Shown here in pieces: positions 1 to 7,122 of a stretch of 8,316 nt of DNA (within the stretch, counting starts at the first letter, position 1; every line of letters begins with the position of its first letter). The translations under genes were made by a program, and so were the position numbers. The notes under the pieces are model-generated. The model had not been told where the DNA came from. It saw nothing but the letters and a program-made list of their open reading frames with translations, and did not search any database. Source of the DNA: Aquificota bacterium (GTDB lineage Bacteria > Aquificota > Aquificia > Aquificales > Hydrogenothermaceae); NCBI GenBank assembly GCA_013153235.1, contig JAADEU010000067.1:1-8316 (forward strand). The letters run 5' to 3'.

Positions 1-2
1 AC

Positions 3-665
3 ATTTTCAGATTCGTTCAGGCAGGTGCCGAGGTTTCAACACTCCTTGGAAGACTGCCATCTGCTGTTGGTTATCAGCCAACACTGGGAACGGACGTTGG
101 TGAGGTTCAGGAAAGAATCACATCTACAGTAAACGGTTCTATTACTTCTATTCAGGCTGTTTACGTACCTGCTGACGATATTACAGACCCTGCACCGGCT
201 TCTGTTTTCGCACACCTGGACGCTACAATTGTTCTTCAAAGGAGACTGGCTGAGCTGGGTATTTATCCAGCTATTGACCCACTTGAGTCTACATCAAAGG
301 CCCTCGCCCCTGAGTACGTTGGTGAAGAGCACTACTACGTTGCCAGGGAAGTTCAGAGAATCCTCCAGAGATACAAAGAGCTGCAGGAGATTATCGCAAT
401 CCTTGGTATGGAAGAGCTTTCAGAAGAGGATAAGGCTCTGGTTGGAAGGGCGAGAAGACTCCAGAGATTCCTTGCACAGAAGTTCCACGTTGCTGAGCAG
501 TTCACAGGTCAGCCAGGTGACTACGTCAAAAGGGAAGATACAATCAGGTCCTTCAAAGAGGTTGTTGAAGGTAAGTGGGACCACCTTCCAGAGCAGGCGT
601 TCTACATGGTTGCCGATATTGAAGACGCCAAGAGAAAAGCTGAAGAAATCGCAGCAAAACAGTAA
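3..665 (+). CDS. atpD: F-type ATP synthase subunit beta, 3' part (5' end outside window)
   Basis: This is the C-terminal 220 residues of the catalytic beta subunit of the F1 head, which makes ATP from ADP and phosphate at the cytoplasmic side of the membrane. The reading frame is open from base 3 to the TAA at 663-665. Family hallmarks are visible in order: RFVQAGAEVSTLLGRLPSAV near the start, then GYQPTL, QERITST, the PADDITDPAPA loop, FAHLDAT, ELGIYPAIDPLESTS, EEHYYVAREVQ, and IIAILGMEELSEEDK, which contains the DELSEED-type lever that contacts the gamma subunit. It ends with HLPEQAFYMV and a Lys/Ala-rich tail. The Walker A part lies upstream of the window. The usual next gene, atpC (epsilon), does not follow; instead there are stem-loops and a convergent gene. 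The start of the gene cannot be judged here. Identification is essentially certain. Confidence 0.97.
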   Translation: MFRFVQAGAEVSTLLGRLPSAVGYQPTLGTDVGEVQERITSTVNGSITSIQAVYVPADDITDPAPASVFAHLDATIVLQRRLAELGIYPAIDPLESTSKALAPEYVGEEHYYVAREVQRILQRYKELQEIIAILGMEELSEEDKALVGRARRLQRFLAQKFHVAEQFTGQPGDYVKREDTIRSFKEVVEGKWDHLPEQAFYMVADIEDAKRKAEEIAAKQ

Positions 666-674
666 TCAGATAAA

Positions 675-718
675 GGGCCTCCCTGTAGAGGCCCCACCCT
701 CTAAAAAGTCATTTTTTT
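675..718 (+). terminator. GC-rich stem-loop after atpD
   Basis: A perfect 7-bp stem (GGGCCTC at 675-681, GAGGCCC at 688-694) with a six-base loop lies ten bases after the atpD stop. The T-run (712-718) comes 17 bases after the stem rather than directly behind it, so this is not a textbook intrinsic terminator. It could be a 3'-end-protecting hairpin or the first half of a two-part terminator with the AT-rich stem-loop that follows. Confidence 0.5.
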
Positions 719-777
719 AAAATAGTTCTGTATCAGAACGATTTTTGTGGAAGTTCGTTCGCTGATAGAACTATTTT
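719..777. terminator. Bidirectional terminator-like nested inverted repeat between atpD and tsaD
   Basis: The arms 719-741 and 755-777 pair over 21 bp (11+5+5) with two 2-base bulges around a 13-base loop. Inside the left arm is a second perfect hairpin: GTTCTG (725-730), loop TAT, CAGAAC (734-739). On the plus strand it is followed by GATTTTT; on the minus strand by TATTTT. It can therefore serve as an intrinsic terminator for both atpD and the convergent tsaD transcript. The right arm runs into the tsaD stop codon (771-773) and the last sense codon. The right arm also holds a short sub-palindrome (GTTC at 757-760, GAAC at 768-771). The position at a convergent junction supports the terminator role. 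A remnant of a small mobile repeat is the alternative. Confidence 0.65.
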
Positions 778-1790
778 CTGAGCAACTCAACAAATCTGTC
801 CATCCTGAGTCTTGCCTTTCCTTCAAAATCAAACCCTATGGTTCTGCCTGATTCTTTCAGTCTTCTGTATCCTGTGTATGCCACCATGGCGGCATTGTCT
901 GTACACAGGTAAAGGGGTGGAAAGTGAACCGTGTACCCTTCCGAAAGGGATACTTCTGTAAACTTTTCCCTGAGTCTTGAGTTTGCAGAAACCCCACCGG
1001 CAACAACCACATTTTTAACACCAAACTCCTTCACAGCATCTGTTGTTTTCCCAACAAGAACATCAACAACAGCCTCCTGGAATGATGCTGCTATATCCTC
1101 TTTTGAGTACTTTCCCTTTTCAAGCTCCCTCATTACGGCACTTTTCAGTCCAGAAAAGGAAAAATTAAACCTGTTTTTTCCCTTGTCATTCAGCATGGGC
1201 CTTGGGAATTTTATTACCTCTTTTCCTTCCTTTGCCAGTTTATCTATAACTGGTCCCCCTGGATACCCTAGACCGAGCATCCTTGCCACCTTATCGTAGG
1301 CTTCCCCTGCTGCATCATCAAGGGTTCCCCCAAGGTACATGTACTGTTCAAATCCCTTTATCAGATACAGCTCTGTGTGTCCCCCTGAGACAACCAGGGC
1401 TATGAACGGAAATTCAACCTCTCTTTCTATGAAAATCGCAAATATGTGTGCTTCTATGTGGTGGACAGGAACAAGGGGTTTTCCTGTAACAAGGGAAAGT
1501 GTTTTTGCAGCAGAAATGCCTATTACGAGGGAAACAATCAATCCAGGGGCCACTGTAACAGCAATGGCGTCAATATCCGACAGGTTTTTTCCTCCTTCTT
1601 CCAGTGCCCTGTCCAGTACAGGAATAAGGTTTTTTGTATGCTCCCTTGCTGCAAGGTCAGGATATACCCCGCCCCACTGGGCGTGGAGCTTTACCTGGGA
1701 TGAGACGATGTTTGAGAGGATTCCTCCACTACTGGAATAAAGACAGACCCCTGTGTCATCACAGGAGGTCTCTATTCCCAGAATTATCAT
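771..1790 (-). CDS. tsaD: tRNA N6-adenosine threonylcarbamoyltransferase TsaD (Kae1/Gcp family)
   Basis: TsaD transfers the threonylcarbamoyl group from threonylcarbamoyl-AMP to A37 of ANN-decoding tRNAs, making t6A, in a cytoplasmic complex with TsaB and TsaE; neither partner is in this window. At 339 residues it has normal family length. It starts with the ASKHA signature GIETSCDDT (5-13), then AAREHTKNLIPVL, the metal-binding HIEAH (111-115), SGGHTEL (135-141), DDAAGEAYDKVAR, GYPGGP, FNFSFSGLKSAV, VVVAGGVSANSRLR and CTDNAAM (296-302), whose Asp298 is the third metal ligand with His111 and His115. One deviation: the motif usually read as GPGLxGSLLVG is APGLIVSLVIG, with Val86 in place of a commonly conserved Gly. 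The ATG at 1788-1790 overlaps the ctpA stop as ATGA, so translation is probably coupled. The TAG stop lies inside the terminator-like inverted repeat. The family is certain. Confidence 0.96.
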   Translation of the reverse strand: MIILGIETSCDDTGVCLYSSSGGILSNIVSSQVKLHAQWGGVYPDLAAREHTKNLIPVLDRALEEGGKNLSDIDAIAVTVAPGLIVSLVIGISAAKTLSLVTGKPLVPVHHIEAHIFAIFIEREVEFPFIALVVSGGHTELYLIKGFEQYMYLGGTLDDAAGEAYDKVARMLGLGYPGGPVIDKLAKEGKEVIKFPRPMLNDKGKNRFNFSFSGLKSAVMRELEKGKYSKEDIAASFQEAVVDVLVGKTTDAVKEFGVKNVVVAGGVSANSRLREKFTEVSLSEGYTVHFPPLYLCTDNAAMVAYTGYRRLKESGRTIGFDFEGKARLRMDRFVELLRK

Positions 1791-3016
1791 TTTTCCGCTT
1801 TTCTGGCGAAGTTCAGTATTTTTATTGCATTTATGGCGGCATCAAGCTGTGGGTCTTTGATTTTTACCTTTTTACCGTGGATTTTAGCTTCCCTTTCAGC
1901 CTTTAATCTTTCCATTTCCTCTTCCTGTGATACATGGACTACGATATCCGGGGTTATTCCCTTGTTCATAATGAGCTTACCACTTGGTGTGTAGTAGTGG
2001 GCCGTTGTTATTTTCAGGCCGGAACCGTCAGGCAGGGGTATAAGTGTCTGGACAGATGCTTTTCCGAATGTTTTGTCCCCTACAGCCAGTGCCCTTTTGT
2101 TGTCCCTGAGTGCCCCTGTAAGAATTTCCGATGCACTTGCAGAACCTTTGTTGACGATAACAACAACAGGAAGGTCAAGGGGAATCACAGGGTTGGTTCT
2201 TGAGAAGAACTCCTCGTTTGACCTTGGTGTTCTGCCCTTTGTGTATACGATAAGGTCACCTTTTTTCAGGAGCATGTCGGCGATTCTGACGGCGGTTGAA
2301 AGGAGTCCACCAGGGTTATTCCTCAGGTCTATGATAATTCCCTCTTTGTTTTTGAATTTTTCAAGGGCTTTTTTAAAGTCTTCCGCCGAGTTTTCCTGGA
2401 ACTGGGTAAGTCTAATGTATCCTATTTTGCCGTTTTCAAGTTCTTTGGTTTTTACACTTCTGATTTTTATAATGGCCCTTGTTATTGTAACCTTAAACGG
2501 TTTGTCTACTCCTTTTCTCCATATGGTCAGTGTTACCTTTGTCCCCGGTTTACCCCTCATCAGTTTGACGGCCTGCATCAGGGTCATCTTGTCTGTAGGT
2601 TTACCGTCAATCTCAACGATGATGTCCCCCGGTTTCAGTCCTGCCCTCCATGCAGGTGTGTCTTCAATAGGGGCGACAATTATAAGTTTGTGGTTTTCCA
2701 TCGTGATTTCTATTCCCAGTCCCCCAAACTCACCGTGGGTTTCTGTTGTGAACTCTTTGTACTCCTCCGGGGTGAAGAATGCTGAGTAGGGGTCAAGGGC
2801 GTTCATCATTCCCCTGAGTGAGCCGTAAATCAGTTTTTTTGAGTCTACCGGCTCAACGTATATCTCTTTGACCAGTTTAAAAACATCTGTATATATACCA
2901 AGAAGCTGGAGGTCTTCTTTCAGCTGGTCGTTTTTTGTTTTTGCATTGATTCCAAATGTGAGGCCAGCCACAAAAATAATGAGGATACCTGCGACCAAAG
3001 ACAGTCTGCTTTTCAT
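1787..3016 (-). CDS. ctpA: S41 family C-terminal processing peptidase (CtpA-type), membrane-anchored or periplasmic
   Basis: This is a serine protease of the tail-specific protease family, which clips or degrades exported proteins from their C-termini. Of 409 residues, the first ~25 form a signal peptide or uncleaved anchor (basic MKSR, then a hydrophobic run to about 24), so it acts outside the cytoplasmic membrane. The N-terminal helical segment holds the LDPYSAFFTPEEY motif (74-86). A PDZ domain spans roughly 90-170, with FGGLGIEI as its substrate-binding loop and GLKPGDIIVEIDG. The catalytic core shows LRNNPGGLL (231-239), the nucleophile Ser294 in GSASASEILTGAL and Lys319 in GDKTFGKASVQT. 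Their spacing of 25 matches Ser452/Lys477 of E. coli Prc. The C-terminus is Lys/Glu-rich. Start: an AGGAGA Shine-Dalgarno lies six bases before the ATG. It lies 61 bases after the c-di-GMP gene and overlaps tsaD by four bases, so it is in the same transcription unit unless the gap hides a promoter. Confidence 0.94.
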   Translation of the reverse strand: MKSRLSLVAGILIIFVAGLTFGINAKTKNDQLKEDLQLLGIYTDVFKLVKEIYVEPVDSKKLIYGSLRGMMNALDPYSAFFTPEEYKEFTTETHGEFGGLGIEITMENHKLIIVAPIEDTPAWRAGLKPGDIIVEIDGKPTDKMTLMQAVKLMRGKPGTKVTLTIWRKGVDKPFKVTITRAIIKIRSVKTKELENGKIGYIRLTQFQENSAEDFKKALEKFKNKEGIIIDLRNNPGGLLSTAVRIADMLLKKGDLIVYTKGRTPRSNEEFFSRTNPVIPLDLPVVVIVNKGSASASEILTGALRDNKRALAVGDKTFGKASVQTLIPLPDGSGLKITTAHYYTPSGKLIMNKGITPDIVVHVSQEEEMERLKAEREAKIHGKKVKIKDPQLDAAINAIKILNFARKAEK

Positions 3017-3077
3017 TCCATATCTCCTGAGAATTTTTTCTTTTTATCATTCATTATCTCAAAGAATAGGACCGATT

Positions 3078-5111
3078 TCAAAGAAATGTAGGAGATGGGT
3101 AACCCAGATAAAACCCCTGTCCAAAGTCTATTCCAATATCCTTAAGCAGTTTTAAAATCTCCTGACTTTCTATTGATTCTGCCACCGTTTTAATCTGGAG
3201 TTTTTTACACAGGAAGTTCATACTCTCCACAAATGCAACACTTTTTGTATCAGCAGGGTTCAGCTCCCTTATGAACTCTCCATCAATCTTTACGTAGTCT
3301 ATAGGGAAGTATTTCATGTAATAAAATGAAGAATAGCCGCTTCCAAAATCGTCTATGGCAAAACAAAAACCCTTCTCTTTAAGCCTCAGTATAAGCATCT
3401 GAACCTCTGCAATCTCCCTTACAGCCTCCCTCTCTGTTATCTCAAATACGATTTCCTCAGGGCTGATTTTCAGGTTCTGGACCTCTGTGAATATGTAATC
3501 CCAGAAATCACCGTCGGATATATCCTTTGCAGAGAGGTTTATAAATAGCTTTTCTTTTATGTTGTGCCGTTTTTTCATCCCCAGAGCCTTTTTTATTATT
3601 ATCCTGTCAACCTCCTTTATTTTCCCCAGTTTTTCTGCAAGGGATATAAACCTGTATGCTGATATGATTTCCCCATCCTCGGTTTTAAGCCTTGCCAGAA
3701 CCTCGTAGGCGTGAACGGTGTCGTTTTTCAGGTCGTATATAGGCTGGAAAAATGGAATAAACAGGTCATTTTCAATTGCCTCCTGAAGAACGGCAAACTC
3801 TTTTCTCTTTTCTTTAATGGTGTTTTCTATCTCCTCAACCGTCGGTACGTACACCTTGTTCTTTCCCATATCTTTTGCCCGGTAAAGGGCGTTATCCACG
3901 ACTATCAGAAGCTCTTCTTTTGTTCTACCGTGGGTGGGAAACTCAACAACACCCAGTGATGCGCTGACAGAGATTACTGACCCGTCCATTGTGCATATTC
4001 TGTTTTCCTCAAGGTTCTTTCTGATTCTTTCAGCCACCTGAATGGCCTGTTCTAAAGGTGTTTCGCTGAGCATTATTACAAACTCGTCCCCACCTATACG
4101 GGCAACAAGGTCCCCGTCCCTTATGGAGCTTTCAAGTATGTCCGCCACGGATTTTAGGACCATATCACCTGTGTGGTGCCCGTATGTATCATTTATGTAT
4201 TTGAAGTTATCAAGGTCTATAAGTATCAGTGAAAAATGGTAGTTTTTCCTCTGGGCTCTACTTACTTCGTATCTCAGCAGGTCCTCAAATATCCTTCTGT
4301 TATAAAGACCTGTAAGGGGGTCATGTCCTGCGTAGTATTCAAGTTCTGTGATGGCCCTTGAAAGGGCTCTGGAGGAGCCTGTTACAAGGGTCATTATTGA
4401 CAGGATAGAGTTGAGGATGTTTTCTTCTTTTTTTGTCAATCTGCTTTCAGAAAGCACAACAAGCCCCAGGACTCCTCCTATACCTGGAGAATCCTGGAGA
4501 AAACTGTGGGTTTCTATATGAATCTGTCTGAAATGTTTCTGCATTCTTTTTCCGGTTATTGGTACTTCCTCAAATTCTATTTTTTTGTGTAGTGGAAGCC
4601 CTAATCTTTCCTTTAAAGCCCCAATAACGGTTCTTTCCGTTGTTTTTTCCATTCTATAGCTGGTAAACAGATAAACTTTAAGGTGTTGTTCCTCTTCAAA
4701 TATAAAAAAGAAAGCATCATAAGGGTATATTTTCCTGAGTTTTTTCAGTATTTCCCTTGCATAGCCCTTCCAGTCCATAATATTTTCCCTGGAAAGGACT
4801 ATTTCCTTAAGGATTTTTGTTTCTTCCTGAAGCAGTTTTTTATCGATAACCTCTTTTTCAAGGGTGGAAATCAGATTTATAGCCTTTATGCTCCCTTCCT
4901 TAACAAGCTCAATGTTGCTGGCTATATTTTTCTCAATATTTTTCAGAAGCAGTCTAAAGTATTCAGGGTTTACCCCTTCAGACAGGTTTTTCACCTCATT
5001 TTGCAGTCCTTTTATAAGGGAGTTATACCTGAGCAGATTCTCAAGGACTGTACCACTTTTGAGGGCTATCTCCCTTCTGAGATTTTCAAACTGCTGGTCT
5101 TTTTTGCTCAC
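3078..5111 (-). CDS. GAF-like/GGDEF/EAL bifunctional cyclic-di-GMP protein
   Basis: This is a 677-residue soluble signalling protein. Residues 1-105 are charged, heptad-like and helical. About 110-250 look like a GAF sensor domain (strand FFFIFEE, later GIGGVLGLVVLSESRLTKKEENIL). The GGDEF cyclase domain spans about 255-420: DPLTGLYNRR, IDLDNFKYINDTYGHHTGD with metal Asp299, the intact motif GGDEF at 340-344, and the inhibitory I-site RDGD at 331-334, five residues before it. The EAL phosphodiesterase domain spans about 440-675 with EVL at 470-472 (a common variant of EAL), Asn525, Glu557, DDFG at 587-590, Lys608, Glu645 and Gln665, so every residue I would expect for catalysis is present. 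No membrane segment was seen. It uses a GTG start (5109-5111) overlapping the stop of the di-iron protein gene as GTGA; a loose GGGGT lies about ten bases upstream. Whether cyclase or hydrolase activity dominates cannot be read from sequence. Confidence 0.93.
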   Translation of the reverse strand: MSKKDQQFENLRREIALKSGTVLENLLRYNSLIKGLQNEVKNLSEGVNPEYFRLLLKNIEKNIASNIELVKEGSIKAINLISTLEKEVIDKKLLQEETKILKEIVLSRENIMDWKGYAREILKKLRKIYPYDAFFFIFEEEQHLKVYLFTSYRMEKTTERTVIGALKERLGLPLHKKIEFEEVPITGKRMQKHFRQIHIETHSFLQDSPGIGGVLGLVVLSESRLTKKEENILNSILSIMTLVTGSSRALSRAITELEYYAGHDPLTGLYNRRIFEDLLRYEVSRAQRKNYHFSLILIDLDNFKYINDTYGHHTGDMVLKSVADILESSIRDGDLVARIGGDEFVIMLSETPLEQAIQVAERIRKNLEENRICTMDGSVISVSASLGVVEFPTHGRTKEELLIVVDNALYRAKDMGKNKVYVPTVEEIENTIKEKRKEFAVLQEAIENDLFIPFFQPIYDLKNDTVHAYEVLARLKTEDGEIISAYRFISLAEKLGKIKEVDRIIIKKALGMKKRHNIKEKLFINLSAKDISDGDFWDYIFTEVQNLKISPEEIVFEITEREAVREIAEVQMLILRLKEKGFCFAIDDFGSGYSSFYYMKYFPIDYVKIDGEFIRELNPADTKSVAFVESMNFLCKKLQIKTVAESIESQEILKLLKDIGIDFGQGFYLGYPSPTFL

Positions 5112-5845
5112 AACAGGTCAACCCCGCATTTTAAGTCGTAAAGATATCTGAGTAGTTTTTCCACAGCCTCCCCTTTAAACAGGAAGCCGTGCTGGGGGGC
5201 GATGATATCCACATCCAGTTTTTCAACCCTTTTTACCCATTTTCTCAGGGCTTCATTGGAGGCCATATACCTTTTGTGGAAACCTTCAATACAGGGAATA
5301 TACTCATCAAAATCCTCAACAAACAGGCTGTTTTCTGAGCAGGGGAGTATTCCTGCCCCTATATCACCTGTAAACAGGATTTTTGATACAGGGTCATAAA
5401 CATTTATCTGTCCCGGTGAGTGGAGAAAATGGGCAGGTATCAGCTGGAGACGGAAACCTGTTCCAATCTGAAGCTCCATCCCCTCATCAGGAACACCGAA
5501 AATTCTATCTGTCTGCTTGATGTCGTAATGGGGGAGGAATCTCATCCACAGTCTTGATATGTAGGCTCTTGCCTCTGTCATCTCGAGCCAGATACTCAAT
5601 CCACCGCAGATATCAGGGTCCTGGTGGGAGAGTATTATGGCGTTAATCCTTGACAGTTTTGTGTATTTAAGTACCCGTGAAAGGAGTACAGGAAACAGTC
5701 CAAAACCACCGGGGTCCAGAATGGCAGCCTTTTTGTCGTGGACAATCAGATACTGGTTTGATGGTATACCGAGCTCTTCTTTGGACTCTCCAAAACCCAG
5801 CAGGATAAACCTGTGGGTTTTATTTTCAAACAAAACCTTATCCAT
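5108..5845 (-). CDS. Metallo-beta-lactamase-fold ODP-type (oxygen-binding di-iron) protein
   Basis: The 245-residue protein has the metallo-beta-lactamase fold as found in the di-iron half of flavodiiron proteins. The metal motif reads HQDPDICGG (74-82), i.e. H-x-D-x-D followed by Ile, not the zinc-hydrolase HxHxDH. The other ligand candidates are His142 (FLHSPGQ), Asp161 (FTGDIG) and His219 (PQHGFLF). The HxExD/HxDxD type with HSPG fits iron-binding ODP/FprA-like proteins. There is no flavodoxin or rubredoxin domain, so it lacks the electron-transfer parts of an oxygen or NO reductase. A stand-alone ODP domain is known as an iron/oxygen sensor in Treponema chemotaxis. Here it sits first in the operon and overlaps the c-di-GMP gene by four bases, which suggests that it senses O2, NO or iron for that protein; this is inference. 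The ATG at 5845 has only a weak GGG-type Shine-Dalgarno. Alternatives: an O2/NO-scavenging enzyme with an outside electron donor, or another MBL-fold hydrolase. Confidence 0.85.
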   Translation of the reverse strand: MDKVLFENKTHRFILLGFGESKEELGIPSNQYLIVHDKKAAILDPGGFGLFPVLLSRVLKYTKLSRINAIILSHQDPDICGGLSIWLEMTEARAYISRLWMRFLPHYDIKQTDRIFGVPDEGMELQIGTGFRLQLIPAHFLHSPGQINVYDPVSKILFTGDIGAGILPCSENSLFVEDFDEYIPCIEGFHKRYMASNEALRKWVKRVEKLDVDIIAPQHGFLFKGEAVEKLLRYLYDLKCGVDLL

Positions 5846-5946
5846 GATGCCCTGCTTTAATAATTTTTTATTTTCTATATTAACATTATTCGTTCTATTT
5901 TTATTTGAGTTAAAATATATTGGCTAAATTTACAGGAAGGTGGAAA
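5846..5946. promoter_or_regulatory. AT-rich divergent promoter region between ODP operon and aroC
   Basis: These 101 bases separate two genes pointing away from each other, so they must hold the start signals of both. On the minus strand an extended -10-like TGTTAATAT (read from 5885 to 5877) lies about 30 bases before the ODP start; no convincing -35 accompanies it. On the plus strand TAAAAT (5911-5916) and TATATT (5916-5921) are possible -10 boxes for aroC with only weak -35 matches. No clear operator palindrome was seen. The boxes are suggestions only; the promoter role of the region as a whole is a safe inference from the gene directions. Confidence 0.55.
5934..5943 (+). promoter_or_regulatory. 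Shine-Dalgarno that fixes the aroC start
   Basis: The purine-rich AGGAAGGTGG ends three bases before the ATG at 5947, with its AGGA core about nine bases upstream. An in-frame TTG at 5920 has no such site and would add nine residues (MAKFTGRWK) before the point where chorismate synthases normally begin. Confidence 0.7.
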
Positions 5947-7122
5947 ATGGGAGTTTTGAGATTCCTTAATGCCGGGGAAAGCCACGGCCCTGCACTTACT
6001 GCGATTATTGAGGGAATACCTTCAAATCTGGAAATCTCCTCCGACTACATAAACAGGGAGCTGGCAAGGAGACAGCAGGGTTATGGTCGTGGTGGCAGAA
6101 TGAAGATAGAGAAGGACAGGGTCGAGATACTGTCCGGCGTCAGATTCGGTAAAACTCTGGGTTCTCCTATAACACTTATGGTCAGGAATAGGGACTGGGA
6201 AAACTGGACGGATATAATGGCGGTTGAAGGTCAGCCAACAGACAAAAGGGAAATTACAAACCCCCGTCCTGGACATGCAGACCTGCCTGGGGGTATAAAG
6301 TACGGGTTTTCCGACCTGAGGAATGTCCTTGAAAGGGCCAGTGCCAGGGAAACAACAACCAGGGTTGCAGTTGGAGCTGTATGTAAAAAGCTCCTTGAGG
6401 ACATAGGTATCAAAATAGGCAGTTATGTCGTTTCGATAGGCGAGCTTTCTGTAAGGGAGCTTATACAGGACATACCCCTTGAGGAGAGGTTTAAAAGGGC
6501 TGAAGAGTCAGAGGTCAGAATACCTGTTCCTGAAGAGGACGAAAAGTTCAAAAAGCTGATAGACCTTGCAAAAGAAGAAGGGGAAAGCCTCGGCGGGGTT
6601 TTTGAGGTTTTTGCCACAGGTGTTCCTGTGGGACTGGGTTCTTATGTACAGTGGGACAGAAGGCTGGACGGTAGAATCGCCCAGGCCTTTATGAGTATAC
6701 AGGCGATAAAGGGCGTGGAAATAGGTGATGGTTTTGAGCTGTCCAGAAGGTTTGGTTCCCAGGCACACGATGAGATTTTCTGGGACAGGGAAAGGGGTTT
6801 TTACCACAGGACCAACAGAGCCGGTGGTCTGGAAGGCGGGATGACAAATGGAGAGCCTGTAATCGTAAGGGCGGGAATGAAGCCGATACCAACCCTTATG
6901 AGAAAAAAGTCACTCCATTCGGTGAACATAAAAACAAAAGAGCCTTTTGATGCGGCAAAAGAAAGGTCGGACGTTACAGCTGTGCCTGCAGCTGCTGTGG
7001 TTGGAGAGGCTATGCTGGCAATAGTTCTGGCTGAGGCAGTCCTTGAAAAATTCGGAAATGACAACTGGGAAGATATTAAGAAAAGGGTTGAGGAGTACCG
7101 CCAGTACACACTGAGGTATTAG
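5947..7122 (+). CDS. aroC: Chorismate synthase
   Basis: This enzyme catalyses the last common step of aromatic amino acid synthesis, the anti-1,4-elimination of phosphate from 5-enolpyruvylshikimate-3-phosphate to give chorismate, with reduced FMN as cofactor, in the cytoplasm. The 391 residues match the usual length. Signatures in order: RFLNAGESHGPALTAIIEG with His13 (first conserved His), RRQQGYGRGGRM, SGVRFGKTLGSPI, NPRPGHADLPGGIKYG with His110 (second conserved His), RNVLERASARETTTRVAVGA, GGLEGGMTNGEP, MKPIPTL and the C-terminal RSDVTAVPAAAVVGEAMLA. No residue loss was noticed. The chosen ATG has a good Shine-Dalgarno and places RFL at the normal N-terminus. It is the only aromatic-pathway gene here; it lies between the divergent signalling operon and the Fo genes, and the atpB promoter starts at its stop codon. 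Identification is certain. Confidence 0.97.
   Translation: MGVLRFLNAGESHGPALTAIIEGIPSNLEISSDYINRELARRQQGYGRGGRMKIEKDRVEILSGVRFGKTLGSPITLMVRNRDWENWTDIMAVEGQPTDKREITNPRPGHADLPGGIKYGFSDLRNVLERASARETTTRVAVGAVCKKLLEDIGIKIGSYVVSIGELSVRELIQDIPLEERFKRAEESEVRIPVPEEDEKFKKLIDLAKEEGESLGGVFEVFATGVPVGLGSYVQWDRRLDGRIAQAFMSIQAIKGVEIGDGFELSRRFGSQAHDEIFWDRERGFYHRTNRAGGLEGGMTNGEPVIVRAGMKPIPTLMRKKSLHSVNIKTKEPFDAAKERSDVTAVPAAAVVGEAMLAIVLAEAVLEKFGNDNWEDIKKRVEEYRQYTLRY

Noticed and set aside
229..720. A 163-codon open frame on the plus strand overlapping the end of atpD
   Set aside because: It is out of frame with clear beta-subunit coding sequence, has Ser/Arg-rich low-quality composition and runs into the terminator region.
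931..1740. Plus-strand frames of 122 and 133 codons opposite tsaD
   Set aside because: They are antisense shadows of a full-length conserved gene, with no motif or ribosome binding site.
2073..2789. A 238-codon open frame on the plus strand opposite ctpA
   Set aside because: It lies fully antisense to a protease with all its motifs intact, is Ser/Pro/Leu-rich without domain features and has no convincing Shine-Dalgarno.
3017..3077. Possible terminator or small RNA between the c-di-GMP gene and ctpA
   Set aside because: The 61 bases are A/T-rich with no GC stem-loop; only the ctpA Shine-Dalgarno is recognisable.
4683..5141. A 152-codon plus-strand frame opposite the N-terminal part of the c-di-GMP protein
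   Set aside because: The Phe/Leu-rich, membrane-like composition is the mirror of Lys/Glu-rich coding on the other strand; no supporting start signal or family resemblance.
5108..5845. Reading the MBL-fold gene as a full flavodiiron oxygen/NO reductase
   Set aside because: The protein stops after the di-iron domain at 245 residues; no flavodoxin domain, FMN-binding loop or rubredoxin follows in any frame.
5920..5946. N-terminal extension of aroC from a TTG at 5920
   Set aside because: The TTG lacks a Shine-Dalgarno, overlaps the probable -10 region and adds residues that chorismate synthases do not normally have; the ATG at 5947 is well supported.
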